A stretch of 64,000 bases of DNA, taken from contig JAPKDQ010000001.1 in assembly GCA_028822445.1 (NCBI GenBank), positions 62,001 through 126,000 of the forward strand, written 5' to 3'. Shown piece after piece: positions 48,675 to 57,774 of this stretch. Position 1 is the stretch's first letter. Each line of letters starts with the position of its first letter. The notes beneath the pieces were generated by a model, which saw only the letters and a program-made list of their open reading frames with translations, was not told the DNA's origin and did not search any database. The position numbers and the translations under genes were made by a program. The DNA is from Rhodospirillaceae bacterium (GTDB taxonomy: Bacteria > Pseudomonadota > Alphaproteobacteria > Rhodospirillales > Rhodospirillaceae).

Positions 48675-50360
48675 ATGCCCGAAGATGCCATCACCTCTGA
48701 AACGAGCCAGCCCGATCCAGCAAAGATCAGCAACCCAGTGCCCGGCTATGATGTTGAATCCACTCCTCCGGGGCATACTAAACGAGGCGTCGACCTGGCC
48801 GGTCATAAAGGACTGCTTGATCAATTGAGCCAGATTCTCGGGTCGGACAATGTTCAGGCCGATGATGACTCGCGGGCCTTTTTTGCTGAGGATACGTTTC
48901 GAAGCTTTGAAACACCTATAGGAGGGATCTCGCCGACCTCGGTTGAAGATCTGTCCCGAGCCGCTGCTGCTTGTCACGATGCGCGCATTGCTTTGGTGCC
49001 CCGTGGTGGTGGCATGTCCTATACGGATGGGTATCTGCATACGCAACCAGATTCGATCACCGTAGATACCCAGAAGATGGACCGTATTCTCGAAATTAAC
49101 GAAGACGACATGTATGTCACCGTTGAATGTGGGTGCACGTGGATGGCGCTCAACGATGCTCTCAAAGAGAAGGGTCTGCGCACACCTTATTGGGGCCCGT
49201 TGTCGGGCTATCAAAGCCGGATTGGCGGGGCTCTGTCGCAAAACTCCGTGTTCTTCGGTTCTGGATTCTACGGTTCAGCGGTCGAGCAGGTTCTTGGTAT
49301 GGATGTTGTCCTCGTTGACGGCACCGTTGTGCCTGTGGGCTCTCACGCTACGGAAGGCGGCCTTCCGTTTATGAAACACTATGGTCCTGATTTGATGGGA
49401 CCGTTTCTTGCTGATGCTGGCGCTCTGGGCATTAAAGCGGTTGCGACACTGCGTCTTATCCGCCGCCCGCAACACCGCCGTCACTTGGCTTACGCATTTG
49501 ATACCTATGCTGATATGGCTAATGCGCTTTCGACGCTAAGCCGAGAAGGCCTGGCGACGGAGGCGATGGGTTTCGATAAGAACCAACAGTCAGCCCGCGT
49601 GACTGATGCCGAGAGTGATTTTTTTAAAGATGTCGGCACGTTGATGAGTGTCATAAAAGAATCAGGGATTGTGGATGGGTTGCAAATTGCTTTTTCCGGC
49701 CGCCGCTATTTGAAAGACGTGTTTTACGGTTTGCACGTCTCGGTGGAAGATCACACCAAGGGTGGCGTCAAAGAGAAGATGAAGCGGGCGAAAAACTTAG
49801 CAAAATCGCTCGGCGGACGTCCGTTGCCCGCCTCGGTCACTAAGATTTGCCATGCTGCTCCATTCTTGCCACCCGATTCCATCCTTGGACCAAGCGGGGA
49901 GCGCTGGGTGCCGTTGCATTGTATCGTGCCGCATTCCAAAGCGGTTGAAGCGTTGGACCGCGTCACTGCTCTGTACGATAGATACGCTGACGTTAAAGAA
50001 AAGCATGGTATCCGCAATGGCTTCTTACTTGTCACCGTCGGAAACTATGGCTTCTTGATTGAGCCTGTTTGGTACTGGCCTGACGCCCGTCTCAAAATGT
50101 ACGATACAGCTGTCCGGTCTGAGCACTTAGAAAGGCTGCCTGAACATGAGGCCGACGAAGAAGGTCGGGCGATTGTCAGGGCCATGCGTGATGAATTGAG
50201 TCAGCTGTTTGCTGATATGGGTGCCGTCTCGATGCAGTTAGGCAAGCTGTATCGTTATGATCAGAGCCGCAAACCGGAAGCCTGGAAGATGCTCAAGAAG
50301 ATCAAGGGTGCGGTGGATCCTAATGGTCTTATGAACCCGGGGGCTTTGAAGCTTCCGTAA
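48675..50360 (+). CDS. FAD-binding oxidoreductase (GlcD/VAO-type)
   Basis: A 561-residue flavoprotein with the FAD_binding_4 fold (ALVPRGGGMSYTDGYL, VTVECGCTWMALNDAL, SQNSVFFGSGFYGSAVEQVLGMDVVL) followed by an FAD-oxidase C-terminal domain ending VDPNGLMNPGALKLP. It resembles D-lactate/glycolate dehydrogenases and cresol/vanillyl-alcohol-type oxidases. No signal peptide; it has a 50-residue N-terminal extension without known domain. Just downstream lie the paralogue pair and an MFS transporter, which may form one pathway. Confidence 0.82.
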   Translation: MPEDAITSETSQPDPAKISNPVPGYDVESTPPGHTKRGVDLAGHKGLLDQLSQILGSDNVQADDDSRAFFAEDTFRSFETPIGGISPTSVEDLSRAAAACHDARIALVPRGGGMSYTDGYLHTQPDSITVDTQKMDRILEINEDDMYVTVECGCTWMALNDALKEKGLRTPYWGPLSGYQSRIGGALSQNSVFFGSGFYGSAVEQVLGMDVVLVDGTVVPVGSHATEGGLPFMKHYGPDLMGPFLADAGALGIKAVATLRLIRRPQHRRHLAYAFDTYADMANALSTLSREGLATEAMGFDKNQQSARVTDAESDFFKDVGTLMSVIKESGIVDGLQIAFSGRRYLKDVFYGLHVSVEDHTKGGVKEKMKRAKNLAKSLGGRPLPASVTKICHAAPFLPPDSILGPSGERWVPLHCIVPHSKAVEALDRVTALYDRYADVKEKHGIRNGFLLVTVGNYGFLIEPVWYWPDARLKMYDTAVRSEHLERLPEHEADEEGRAIVRAMRDELSQLFADMGAVSMQLGKLYRYDQSRKPEAWKMLKKIKGAVDPNGLMNPGALKLP

Positions 50361-50711
50361 TACCAGCGGTCGACTGAGTGGGCCAATTTAAGATTATTAT
50401 ACCTTTAGAATTTTCCGTTCTAGTTTCTACCCTCTGCTCCATTTTCACGATGTGCCTACCGGCTTATCGGCCTCTACAGTTGATCTTTGGTTTGGAAGGG
50501 TCTCGCGAAGCCAGGCAATGGGAGCGCGCCGTTGTAGCGTTAGCCCAGGCTCTGGCTGCAGTTTTCGGTAGACTCACAGAAAAGCGCTGACGCTGAGTGG
50601 GACCTCCTTGTCCTCAGTTCGGACAAGCCTTCACCGCTCGCGTTTGAGTCTGTCTCGATCGGGTCGTCAGCGGTAAACTGCACCCAATCAGTTTTGATGG
50701 AGAGACCTGCT
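50361..50711. other. Intergenic region before the paralogue pair
   Basis: About 350 bases. A 70-codon frame (GTG 50378 to 50590) exists but has no good ribosome binding site and no known match. A small hairpin CTGAG...CTCAG with an inner GGAC/GTCC lies at about 50593-50617. GGAGAG for the next gene is at the end. Confidence 0.4.
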
Positions 50712-51341
50712 ATGACCAAGAAACCTAAGTCCGTTTTTGATGCACCTGATACTCTAAAGGGTGGCCCACCTCCCGGTGTAAGTGCAGGGGTTGGGTCCGG
50801 TCGACCCAACCCAACTCTCGCCATGGTCTCGCCTATTCAGGGTCGTGAAGAAGAATTTGGCCAAGCTGTTAACGTGGTTCTGAAAACCATGTCTGATACT
50901 ATGCCTTACAAGCATTACTTCAACGATGCGTTGGTTAAAGCCCACCTCTCGCATATTCAGTTTGCCAAGGATCATGGATTACTCGAAGAGATGATCAGTA
51001 AAGATCAGGAAGCCATGTCGCCCATGCTCGGTCGTATTCGCGGTAAGGTCGAAGAAGGCGGCGATACGGAATTGGGTATGGTCGCTATGTTTGATCGCAC
51101 GTCCTGCTTCTATCAGATGCTGTCGGAATGGGACTCCGAGCCCGGCATGCGTCGTTACAAAGAACCGTTCGGCTATGTGCTCGAGTTTGGTAAGCGCATC
51201 GGTCAGTTCGATATGACTATCGAAGAAATCCACGAGGTTTACACTAGGCCGCGCTACCACGGGTATGCCGCACAGCTTGGCCTCAAGCTTAATATCTCCG
51301 ATATCGACGTGGACGGCATCATTACAGTGACGTTGATTTAA
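50712..51341 (+). CDS. Unrecognised protein, cytosolic paralogue
   Basis: A 209-residue soluble protein with no signal peptide. After a Gly/Pro-rich N-terminus, SPIQGREEEFGQAVNVVLKTM starts the conserved part, then NDALVKAHLSHIQFAKDHGLLEEM, GDTELGMVAMFDRTSCFYQML, PGMRRYKEPFGYVLEF and GQFDMTIEEIHEVYTRPRY. It is clearly homologous to the next gene through these phrases. No known domain was recognised; predicted helical. GGAGAG lies upstream of ATG 50712. Confidence 0.75.
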   Translation: MTKKPKSVFDAPDTLKGGPPPGVSAGVGSGRPNPTLAMVSPIQGREEEFGQAVNVVLKTMSDTMPYKHYFNDALVKAHLSHIQFAKDHGLLEEMISKDQEAMSPMLGRIRGKVEEGGDTELGMVAMFDRTSCFYQMLSEWDSEPGMRRYKEPFGYVLEFGKRIGQFDMTIEEIHEVYTRPRYHGYAAQLGLKLNISDIDVDGIITVTLI

Positions 51342-51376
51342 CACAGACGAACTAACCCAAAACGGGAGACACCATT

Positions 51377-52015
51377 ATGCTTGCCAAATCTATCAAAACG
51401 GCTGCAGTCGCCGCTGTTGCTCTTTCTCTGTCTTCGGCCGCCTTTGCTGCAGAGCGCCAAGTTGGCCAGTACTCGCCTTTTCCAGAGAAAACGGAAGAGC
51501 TTGGCCAGGCCATGCAGATGGTATTCAAGACCTTGAACCATTCCAGCCGTGCTTATGAGCACGAAGTGAATGACGCCTTGGTTAAAATGACGCTGGGTCA
51601 TATTCAGTTCGCCAAAGATCATGGCCTTCTAAAAGAAGTTGTGCTGGAAGAAATTCGAGTGCAGAGCCCTATGCTACTGCGTGTTGCTAAGATGATTAAA
51701 AAGTCCGGTGATAAAGAACTCGCCCTCAAGGCGGTATTTGAACAAACCACCTGTCACTTCCAGTTGGTTCTGGACACGGAAATGCAACCCGGCGTGCGCC
51801 GTTATGTCTTCCCCTTCACGCGTGTGTTGGAGCAAACGACCCGCATGGGCCAGCATGATTTGACAGGAGAGGAAATTTACAACGTGTGGCTCAAGCCCCG
51901 GTTTGAGAAGTACGGTGACGTTCTTGGCGTGCCCTTAGTGGTTGACCCTTGGGACCCTGAGACAAAAATTATCACCGTCCGCATTAAGGGCTTCGAACAG
52001 GTTTCGGCGCGGTAG
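51377..52015 (+). CDS. Unrecognised protein, exported paralogue
   Basis: A 212-residue paralogue of the preceding gene but with a Sec signal (AAVAAVALSLSSAAFA), so it is periplasmic. Shared phrases are NDALVK...LGHIQFAKDHGLLKE, GDKELALKAVFEQTTCHFQ, PGVRRYVFPFTRVLE and GQHDLTGEEIYNVWLKPRF. One conserved cysteine (TC in QTTC/RTSC) stands in both. GGGAGAC precedes ATG 51377. The function is unknown; a terminator follows. Confidence 0.75.
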   Translation: MLAKSIKTAAVAAVALSLSSAAFAAERQVGQYSPFPEKTEELGQAMQMVFKTLNHSSRAYEHEVNDALVKMTLGHIQFAKDHGLLKEVVLEEIRVQSPMLLRVAKMIKKSGDKELALKAVFEQTTCHFQLVLDTEMQPGVRRYVFPFTRVLEQTTRMGQHDLTGEEIYNVWLKPRFEKYGDVLGVPLVVDPWDPETKIITVRIKGFEQVSAR

Positions 52016-52042
52016 AACTATTTGACACACAATATGAAAAGA

Positions 52043-52067
52043 CCTCCGCATTGTCGGGGGCTTTTTT
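52043..52067 (+). terminator. Intrinsic terminator after the paralogue pair
   Basis: CCTCCG (52043-52048) pairs with CGGGGG (52055-52060, one G-U pair), loop of 6, followed by CTTTTTT. Confidence 0.75.
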
Positions 52068-52233
52068 ACTCCGGCCTGACGCCCATCATCATAGGCGATA
52101 GGTCATTTAATATTGAGTAGCCTCGATTACAACATGATTTGCTCTGTAGTTTTGAAGCGTGACCCAGTAACGGGACGCGCTTAGCTCAGCGAAAGCCGCG
52201 TGTCTAATTAATCACGCAGACCTGGTTGCTTTG

Positions 52234-52257
52234 GTTGTCAATGCTATTGATGACAAC
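52234..52257. repeat. Operator-like inverted repeat upstream of MFS gene
   Basis: GTTGTCA (52234-52240) and TGACAAC (52251-52257) form a perfect inverted repeat with a 10-base spacer, about 75 bases before the MFS start. It has the size of a TetR or LysR-type operator. The rest of 52068-52331 shows no gene. Confidence 0.45.
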
Positions 52258-52331
52258 ATTACCAGGCAAGATTGTCGTGGCTTTGGTGCGGCATCACACC
52301 ATAGAATGCAGCTTAACTAGGGGGCGATATA

Positions 52332-53684
52332 ATGAGTGACGAAGTTCAAGCGCACGCGGGCGACGACGAGTATCCTGATGAGAAGTATTCTTGGTATGTT
52401 ATGGTCGTCTTAGTGATTGCCTATGCGTTCTCCTATATCGATCGCACCATTCTGACGCTCCTCGTCGAACCCATTCGAACCTCGCTCGATATTTCAGATA
52501 CGCAGGTCAGCTTGTTGCATGGCTTTGCGTTTGCTCTGTTTTACACAATTCTCGGGATGCCTATAGGCTGGTTGGCAGACCGGGGCAATCGCATAAAAAT
52601 CATTACCGTTGCGGTATACCTATGGAGTTTTGCTACCGCCGCATGTGGCTTGGCTAACTCCTTCCTACAGATGTTTTTGGCGCGAGTGAGCGTTGGTGTT
52701 GGCGAGGCGGCTCTGTCCCCCTCCGTGTATTCATTGGTGCCAGATTATTTTAAGCCCGAGAAGTTGTCGCGTGCGTTTAGCTTCTATAACGCTGGATTAT
52801 TTATTGGCTCTGGCCTAGCTCTGGTGATCGGTGGTGCCATTATTGAAATTACACCGGCCTTAGATTTACCCATCGTTGGTCACCTTGAGCCGTGGCAAGT
52901 CACGTTTATGTATGTCGGCCTGCCCGGTTTATTGATCGGGTTGTGGGTGATGACCCTGCGTGAGCCTAAGCGCCTTGGAAAAACCGCTAATGAAAGTGGT
53001 CAGGTGCGTCTCGGTAGCCACATACGCCGGTCATTTAAGTATATCGCGACCCGGCCAGGGGCGTATTTCTACCATTTCTTCGGGTTCTCTCTTTACGCTT
53101 TTATCTGGACGGGCACGGCAGCGTGGACCCCTACATTCTTTATGCGTGAGTTCGGGATGTCCGCTGGGGAAGTTGGCGGTATGTATGGTCTTATCGTCGT
53201 TGTCTTTGGTCTTCTCGGTGTTACAACGGGTGGCATGCTGGCTGGGTATTGGCGCAAGATTGGCAAGGTTGATGCTGAGATTCGCACCGGCATCGTAGGT
53301 GTTCTGTGTACTCTGCCGTTTGGTGTTCTTGCGCCCTTGATGCCTACGACGACCTTGGCATTTATCGGTTTTGCCGGCTTGACGTTTTTTGCCAGTTTCC
53401 CTTGGGGTGCGGCGACGGCGGCGCTGCAATTGATCACGCCGAACCGCTTACGGGCCATGGTGTCTGCCATGTTTCTTTTCCTCGTTAATTTAGCTGGTAT
53501 TGGCTTGGCGCCGACAGTTATTGCTCTGATTACAGATGTCGGCTTTGGTTATGACGGGGCGGTCAAGTACTCCATAGCTATAGCGGTTGGGGTGGTTGCA
53601 CCGATTTCGGCATTTCTGCTGTGGCGCTGTCTCGAGCCATTCAGAGCGGCCTATAACGACATACATCAAGACGCTGCGGGCTAA
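52332..53684 (+). CDS. MFS transporter, spinster-like
   Basis: A 450-residue major facilitator with about 12 membrane segments. The A-motif is GWLADRGNRIKI after helix 2, and YAFSYIDRTILTLLVEPIR is the N-terminal helix typical of spinster-type (sphingolipid/organic acid) MFS proteins. No regulator is adjacent, but an operator-like repeat lies upstream. It ends one base before the convergent HAD gene. Substrate unknown; it could serve the pathway of the paralogue pair. Confidence 0.87.
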   Translation: MSDEVQAHAGDDEYPDEKYSWYVMVVLVIAYAFSYIDRTILTLLVEPIRTSLDISDTQVSLLHGFAFALFYTILGMPIGWLADRGNRIKIITVAVYLWSFATAACGLANSFLQMFLARVSVGVGEAALSPSVYSLVPDYFKPEKLSRAFSFYNAGLFIGSGLALVIGGAIIEITPALDLPIVGHLEPWQVTFMYVGLPGLLIGLWVMTLREPKRLGKTANESGQVRLGSHIRRSFKYIATRPGAYFYHFFGFSLYAFIWTGTAAWTPTFFMREFGMSAGEVGGMYGLIVVVFGLLGVTTGGMLAGYWRKIGKVDAEIRTGIVGVLCTLPFGVLAPLMPTTTLAFIGFAGLTFFASFPWGAATAALQLITPNRLRAMVSAMFLFLVNLAGIGLAPTVIALITDVGFGYDGAVKYSIAIAVGVVAPISAFLLWRCLEPFRAAYNDIHQDAAG

Positions 53685-54353
53685 TTAAGAAAATACCGTC
53701 AGCGCGTCTTGCAGTTTATTCATGTGATTGACGACCGTATCCGCCCCGGCATTGGATAGGTAGCGGCCGTGGCCTGCTCGACAATGTCCGCCGCCCGTAA
53801 AACCAACAACGCTCATGCCCGCGGCTTTGGCAGAGATCACGCCGTACACGCTGTCTTCGATTGCGACGCAGGCTTCGGCAGGTATGTTGAGTTGTTCGGC
53901 CGTGTGCAGATAAAGGTCCGGTTCTGGTTTGCCGTTCTGTACGAGTTCGCCAGAGTAAATGTGAGGGGCAAAGGCCTCAATCAGACCTGCCTTGTTCAGT
54001 TTGAAATGTAGGCGTTCGATGCCTGATGAGGAGGCGACCGCCAGCGGAACGGCGATAGACTGGACAGCGGCATGGGTGCCATCGATGGCGACCAAAGCCG
54101 CATCCATATCTTCTCGGCTGTCTTTCATGAGAGTTTCAAAAAATCCGGCTGGGACAGGCGTGCCGTGCGCCTCTCGGTGATCTTCATCTACTTTCTTAAA
54201 GTAGGCATCCATCGTGGTACCTAGGAACCGATGGATGTATTCGTCTTCGCTGTAAGATAGGTCCAGCTCTTTAACGGCTCGTAGGCCAACGCGCACGGCA
54301 AGAATTTCGCTATCAACGAGGACACCGTCGCAATCAAAAATTACTGCCTTCAT
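53685..54353 (-). CDS. HAD-family phosphatase (YieH/beta-PGM-like)
   Basis: A 222-residue HAD hydrolase of subfamily IA. Motif I is DCDGVLVDSE, with two aspartates for catalysis; SSSG gives motif II, and GKPEPDLYLHTAE motif III with the IEDSVYGVISAKAAG acidic pair. It resembles YieH/YfbT sugar-phosphate phosphatases and beta-phosphoglucomutase. ATG 54353 was chosen over TTG 54362. It is 12 bases after the remnant at 54366. Confidence 0.85.
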   Translation of the reverse strand: MKAVIFDCDGVLVDSEILAVRVGLRAVKELDLSYSEDEYIHRFLGTTMDAYFKKVDEDHREAHGTPVPAGFFETLMKDSREDMDAALVAIDGTHAAVQSIAVPLAVASSSGIERLHFKLNKAGLIEAFAPHIYSGELVQNGKPEPDLYLHTAEQLNIPAEACVAIEDSVYGVISAKAAGMSVVGFTGGGHCRAGHGRYLSNAGADTVVNHMNKLQDALTVFS

Positions 54354-54365
54354 AGCGCTCAAGTC

Positions 54366-55255
54366 CTAGTCCGTCAGGCCGTCGACAAACTGCATCACGT
54401 CTGTGTTGAAGCGCGTAGGGGCTTCAAGAAACGGTGCGTGCCCAATGCCGTCGTAACGCACTAAGGCTGAGCCCGGGATTAAGGTTTGGTTGGTCACACT
54501 CAGCTCGACATTGACATCGACAACGGCGTCGGCATCGCCGTGGATGAGTAATGTTGGTGTGGTGATCTTGCCAGCCAAATCTTCATAGCTTGTCTGGTTT
54601 TGAAACATGGCCATGCGCGCATAGGCGGGCATCATCATATTGTAGACCAAAGCCTCTTGCTGTGTTTCTGCATCGAGGGGTTTAGCGGAGACGCTGTTTA
54701 CAAAGGCAGATGTACCCATCAGGTTCTTCGCAATGTCCGCTGACATCATCATACCCATGCGCTCCATCATCTTGGCTTGATCGTTAGTCATGTCGTCGCC
54801 TTCTGATGCGTATGCGGACGAGCTCTCCGTCAGAGACATGGGGCGCCAGCAGCGAATATCAGTCCGCTAATGTCTGTCATGACAGACCCGCCAATGAGAA
54901 CAGGGGACTCTAGGTTCTGCGTGGACATGACCGTTGCCACGTCGCCACCCCAGTCGCGGCTTTCGTAATCGTCAGGAGGCCAGGGTTTGCCGGAGGCGCC
55001 GTGTCCGCGAAGGTCAAACGCGACCATGCGGTACTTGGCCTGCAGAGCGGGGTCATCAAGCTGCCTCTTCCATGACAGAATACTTTGAGAGTACCCGTGG
55101 ATGAACAGCAACGCCGGACCATTTGGGTTTCCTGTCTCTGCGACGACCAGGGGCACGCCATCTTCAGCCTCAATCGTGCTGTAAGACCAATCCGCAGCCC
55201 AAGAGGGCGATGCGAGAATTGCAAAAGAGAGGAGGGCGACAACAATTGGCCTCAC
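54366..55255 (-). pseudogene. Exported alpha/beta hydrolase, broken by frameshift and deletion
   Basis: The N-terminal part (55255-54830, GTG start) has a Sec signal and ALLFIHGYSQSILSWKRQL and FDLRGHGASGKP, and stops at APCL. The C-terminal part (54839-54366) continues as MSLTESSSAY and has TTPTLLIHGDADAVV and GIGHAPFLEAP. A single missing base near 54843 separates the two. After VLIGGS, the sequence jumps to VMTDISGLIFAAGAP, so the nucleophile elbow GxSxGG and its helix look deleted by about 12-15 residues. Two lesions indicate a pseudogene. Confidence 0.8.
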
Positions 55256-55434
55256 GAGAAAACTCCTAAGATGCGGTAAGTTTTGCTCCGTAGAGCGAAC
55301 GTCTCGTTCATAGCATCGCGTACTCTCTGTGAATAGGTGGGCGGATCAAGGCTGCGGCAGGGCTGATCTGGGGGCGACAGGGCGTTTGTCCTGGGCTAGG
55401 GTTTGCGCCCTTTAAACAGACTGTTTCCCGCCCC

Positions 55435-56745
55435 ATGTGGACTCAAATCCGCGGTTACCCGCTGCAAGCCTTTATCGTCTGCCATCTCGCCTACATGTTC
55501 AGTCAGGTCGACTTGGCGCTGTTTTCCTATGCCTTGCCGTCAATCCGCGAGACCTTCGACGTTAGCCTTCAGGCCATGGGTTGGGTGGTTGCCTTGTCCT
55601 ACTCTGTGGGCGCATTTTTTCAGGTCTACATAGGCACGTTGACCGATAGATTCGGTCGCAAGCACATGTTGATGCTGGTCACCGTTGTTTCGTCTTTGTT
55701 TATTGCGGCCCACGCGATTGTTCCCGAAAGCGCAGCGCAGGTTGTTGTTGGCGGCATTTCGTTTTCTCTTGGTATCATCGTCATGACGCTGTTGCGCTGC
55801 TTCGCCATTTCGTTTGGCGGTGCGTTGTATCCGACGACAGGTGCGATCGTGACTGAGGAAGCCCCGGCGCGTTATCGCGGCATTATGGCGGGCCTTCTCC
55901 AAACCGCATTTCCATTGGGCGCCTTTGTTTCCGCTCTCTTTGCCGCACCTATGCTCGAAGCCTATGGATGGCGTCCCTTGTTTCTCGTCGGTTTACTTTC
56001 GATTCCGTATATCTGGGTGATTCACAGGTTCTTGCGAGAGACCAAACGCTTTGTCGGGCACAAAGAAGCGCAGGCGCAATCTTCGGCAGTCAATGAAACT
56101 AGCCGGGATAAGATCGCGGCCCTGTTCGCGCCAGACATGCGCATGCGCACGGTTACGCTGTTTGCAGCCCAGTTTATTTTCGTTATCGCCTATGGTGCGG
56201 CCTCATTGTGGCTGCCTACCTATCTCATCGAATCACGGGGCTTCACCCAAAGTGACGCAACCTATGTGGTTGGCTATGCCAATGCGGTGGCGGTTATCGG
56301 GTATATTATTGCCGCCGTTACCGGTGAATTCATTTTGACCCGCCGGACGACGGTCACGATTTGGACCCTCCTCGGCGCGACGTCGTTCCTGTCCATGATT
56401 TGGTTTACCTCTGGGTATTGGGACACGTTGATTGTGTTATGCATCAGCACCACGTTCTTCTACGGCACAGCAGCTGTGAAGTTTGCTTACATCGCTGAAG
56501 TATTCCCGACTCACTTGCGAGCGACCGGCCTTGCGGTGTGTTCTAGTCTTGCGGTTAATCTTGGCATTGCCGTTGGCCCGCTCGTTGTGACCTATGGCGT
56601 GCAGTTTTTTGATTGGGACATGACCTTCTCAGTCGTTGTAGGAATTCCATTAGCCGTCGCAGGACTGCTGTATTTGCGTCTCAAGCCGATTCCCTCAGGT
56701 TTAGAGGTTGAGGAAGTTGATCGTCAGATGCGGACGCAGACCTAA
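55435..56745 (+). CDS. MFS transporter, aromatic acid/sugar porter type
   Basis: A 436-residue major facilitator with about 12 membrane segments. The A-motif is GTLTDRFGRKHMLMLV, and the later RYRGIMAGLLQTAFPLGAFVSALFA matches the organic acid/sialic acid-type MFS proteins. It follows a broken hydrolase on the opposite strand. The start at ATG 55435 has CCGCCCC upstream without a clear ribosome binding site, so this is open to some doubt. The QOR gene follows after 28 bp, perhaps co-transcribed. Confidence 0.85.
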   Translation: MWTQIRGYPLQAFIVCHLAYMFSQVDLALFSYALPSIRETFDVSLQAMGWVVALSYSVGAFFQVYIGTLTDRFGRKHMLMLVTVVSSLFIAAHAIVPESAAQVVVGGISFSLGIIVMTLLRCFAISFGGALYPTTGAIVTEEAPARYRGIMAGLLQTAFPLGAFVSALFAAPMLEAYGWRPLFLVGLLSIPYIWVIHRFLRETKRFVGHKEAQAQSSAVNETSRDKIAALFAPDMRMRTVTLFAAQFIFVIAYGAASLWLPTYLIESRGFTQSDATYVVGYANAVAVIGYIIAAVTGEFILTRRTTVTIWTLLGATSFLSMIWFTSGYWDTLIVLCISTTFFYGTAAVKFAYIAEVFPTHLRATGLAVCSSLAVNLGIAVGPLVVTYGVQFFDWDMTFSVVVGIPLAVAGLLYLRLKPIPSGLEVEEVDRQMRTQT

Positions 56746-56773
56746 AAATACAAATACAAAACGGAGAGACATA

Positions 56774-57748
56774 ATGAAGGGTTGGTTGGTCGAGGAGTTT
56801 GGTGGGCCAGAAGTCATGCAATGGGCAGAGCTGCCTGATCCAGTGCCGGCATCCGATGAGGTTGCCGTGGATGTCCATGCCTCAGGTGTGAACTTTGCCG
56901 AAACGCGCATGCGCGCTGGTACTTACACTGGCCTTGCATCACCCATCGTTCTTGGCCTTGAAGGATCTGGTGTTGTCTCTGCCATCGGCGACAAAGTCAC
57001 GACTTGTAAGGTTGGCGATAAAATTTTTTTTCGCGGTCGTGGGTCTCACGCTACTAAATGTCTAATCAAGGACTACCACGCGTTTCCTTTGCCTGAAGGC
57101 TGGACCTTCGAGCAGGGCGCAGCGGCTGGTGTTGGCTGGCTGACCGCTTGGCATGCGCTGCATATTGTTGGCGGAGCGAAGCCTGGAGACAAAGTCTTGA
57201 TCGAGGCGATTGCGTCATCCGTTGGAACGGCCGCGTTGCAGATCGCCAAGGCCAAAGGGTGCTGGGTGGTCGGTACGGCCAGCCAAGATGAGAAGCTCGC
57301 TAAGGCGACAGAGTATGGCGCCGATGCGTTGATTAACTACAAAACCGAGAACGTGCAAGAGCGTGTCATGGAACTGACCGATGGCTACGGCCTTGATGTA
57401 GGGTGCATGACCATCGGTGAAGAGACGGCGTCAAGCCTGATCGAGTCCATGGCCCCAGAAGGGCGCGTGTGTATGTACGGCTCGACCGGCGGTCGCATGG
57501 TCACCTTTAGTTTGAATATAGGTGCGCGGAATATTCAACTCCTATCCATGAGCATCGATACGTCGGCCCGCTATGTGCCAGAGACGATTCCAAGTTTCCG
57601 AACGGAAGCACTGGAGCTGTTCCGTAACGGCACCTTTAAGCCCATTATTGATACGATTCTGCCTGTTTCAGATGTGGTCAGGGCTCATGAAATGGTTGGT
57701 GAACGCCACCATTTTGGGAAAATAATACTCGCCGTTCCGCAGGATTAA
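56774..57748 (+). CDS. NAD(P)H:quinone oxidoreductase-like MDR enzyme
   Basis: A 324-residue zinc-independent medium-chain reductase of the zeta-crystallin/QOR group: GVNFAETRMRAG, GLEGSGVVSAIGD, AGVGWLTAWHAL and VLIEAIASSVGTAALQIAKAKG (the cofactor loop normally GAAGGVG is here ASSVG). It reduces quinones or enoyl substrates with NADPH. ATG 56774 follows GGAGAGAC. The change in the cofactor loop is noted but not unusual enough to exclude activity. Confidence 0.83.
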   Translation: MKGWLVEEFGGPEVMQWAELPDPVPASDEVAVDVHASGVNFAETRMRAGTYTGLASPIVLGLEGSGVVSAIGDKVTTCKVGDKIFFRGRGSHATKCLIKDYHAFPLPEGWTFEQGAAAGVGWLTAWHALHIVGGAKPGDKVLIEAIASSVGTAALQIAKAKGCWVVGTASQDEKLAKATEYGADALINYKTENVQERVMELTDGYGLDVGCMTIGEETASSLIESMAPEGRVCMYGSTGGRMVTFSLNIGARNIQLLSMSIDTSARYVPETIPSFRTEALELFRNGTFKPIIDTILPVSDVVRAHEMVGERHHFGKIILAVPQD

Positions 57749-57774
57749 TGCCTGCCCTCGCATAAGGAAGTCTC

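Noticed and set aside
50378-50590. 70-codon ORF between the flavin oxidase and the paralogue pair
   Set aside because: No ribosome binding site and no family match; left as part of the intergenic note.
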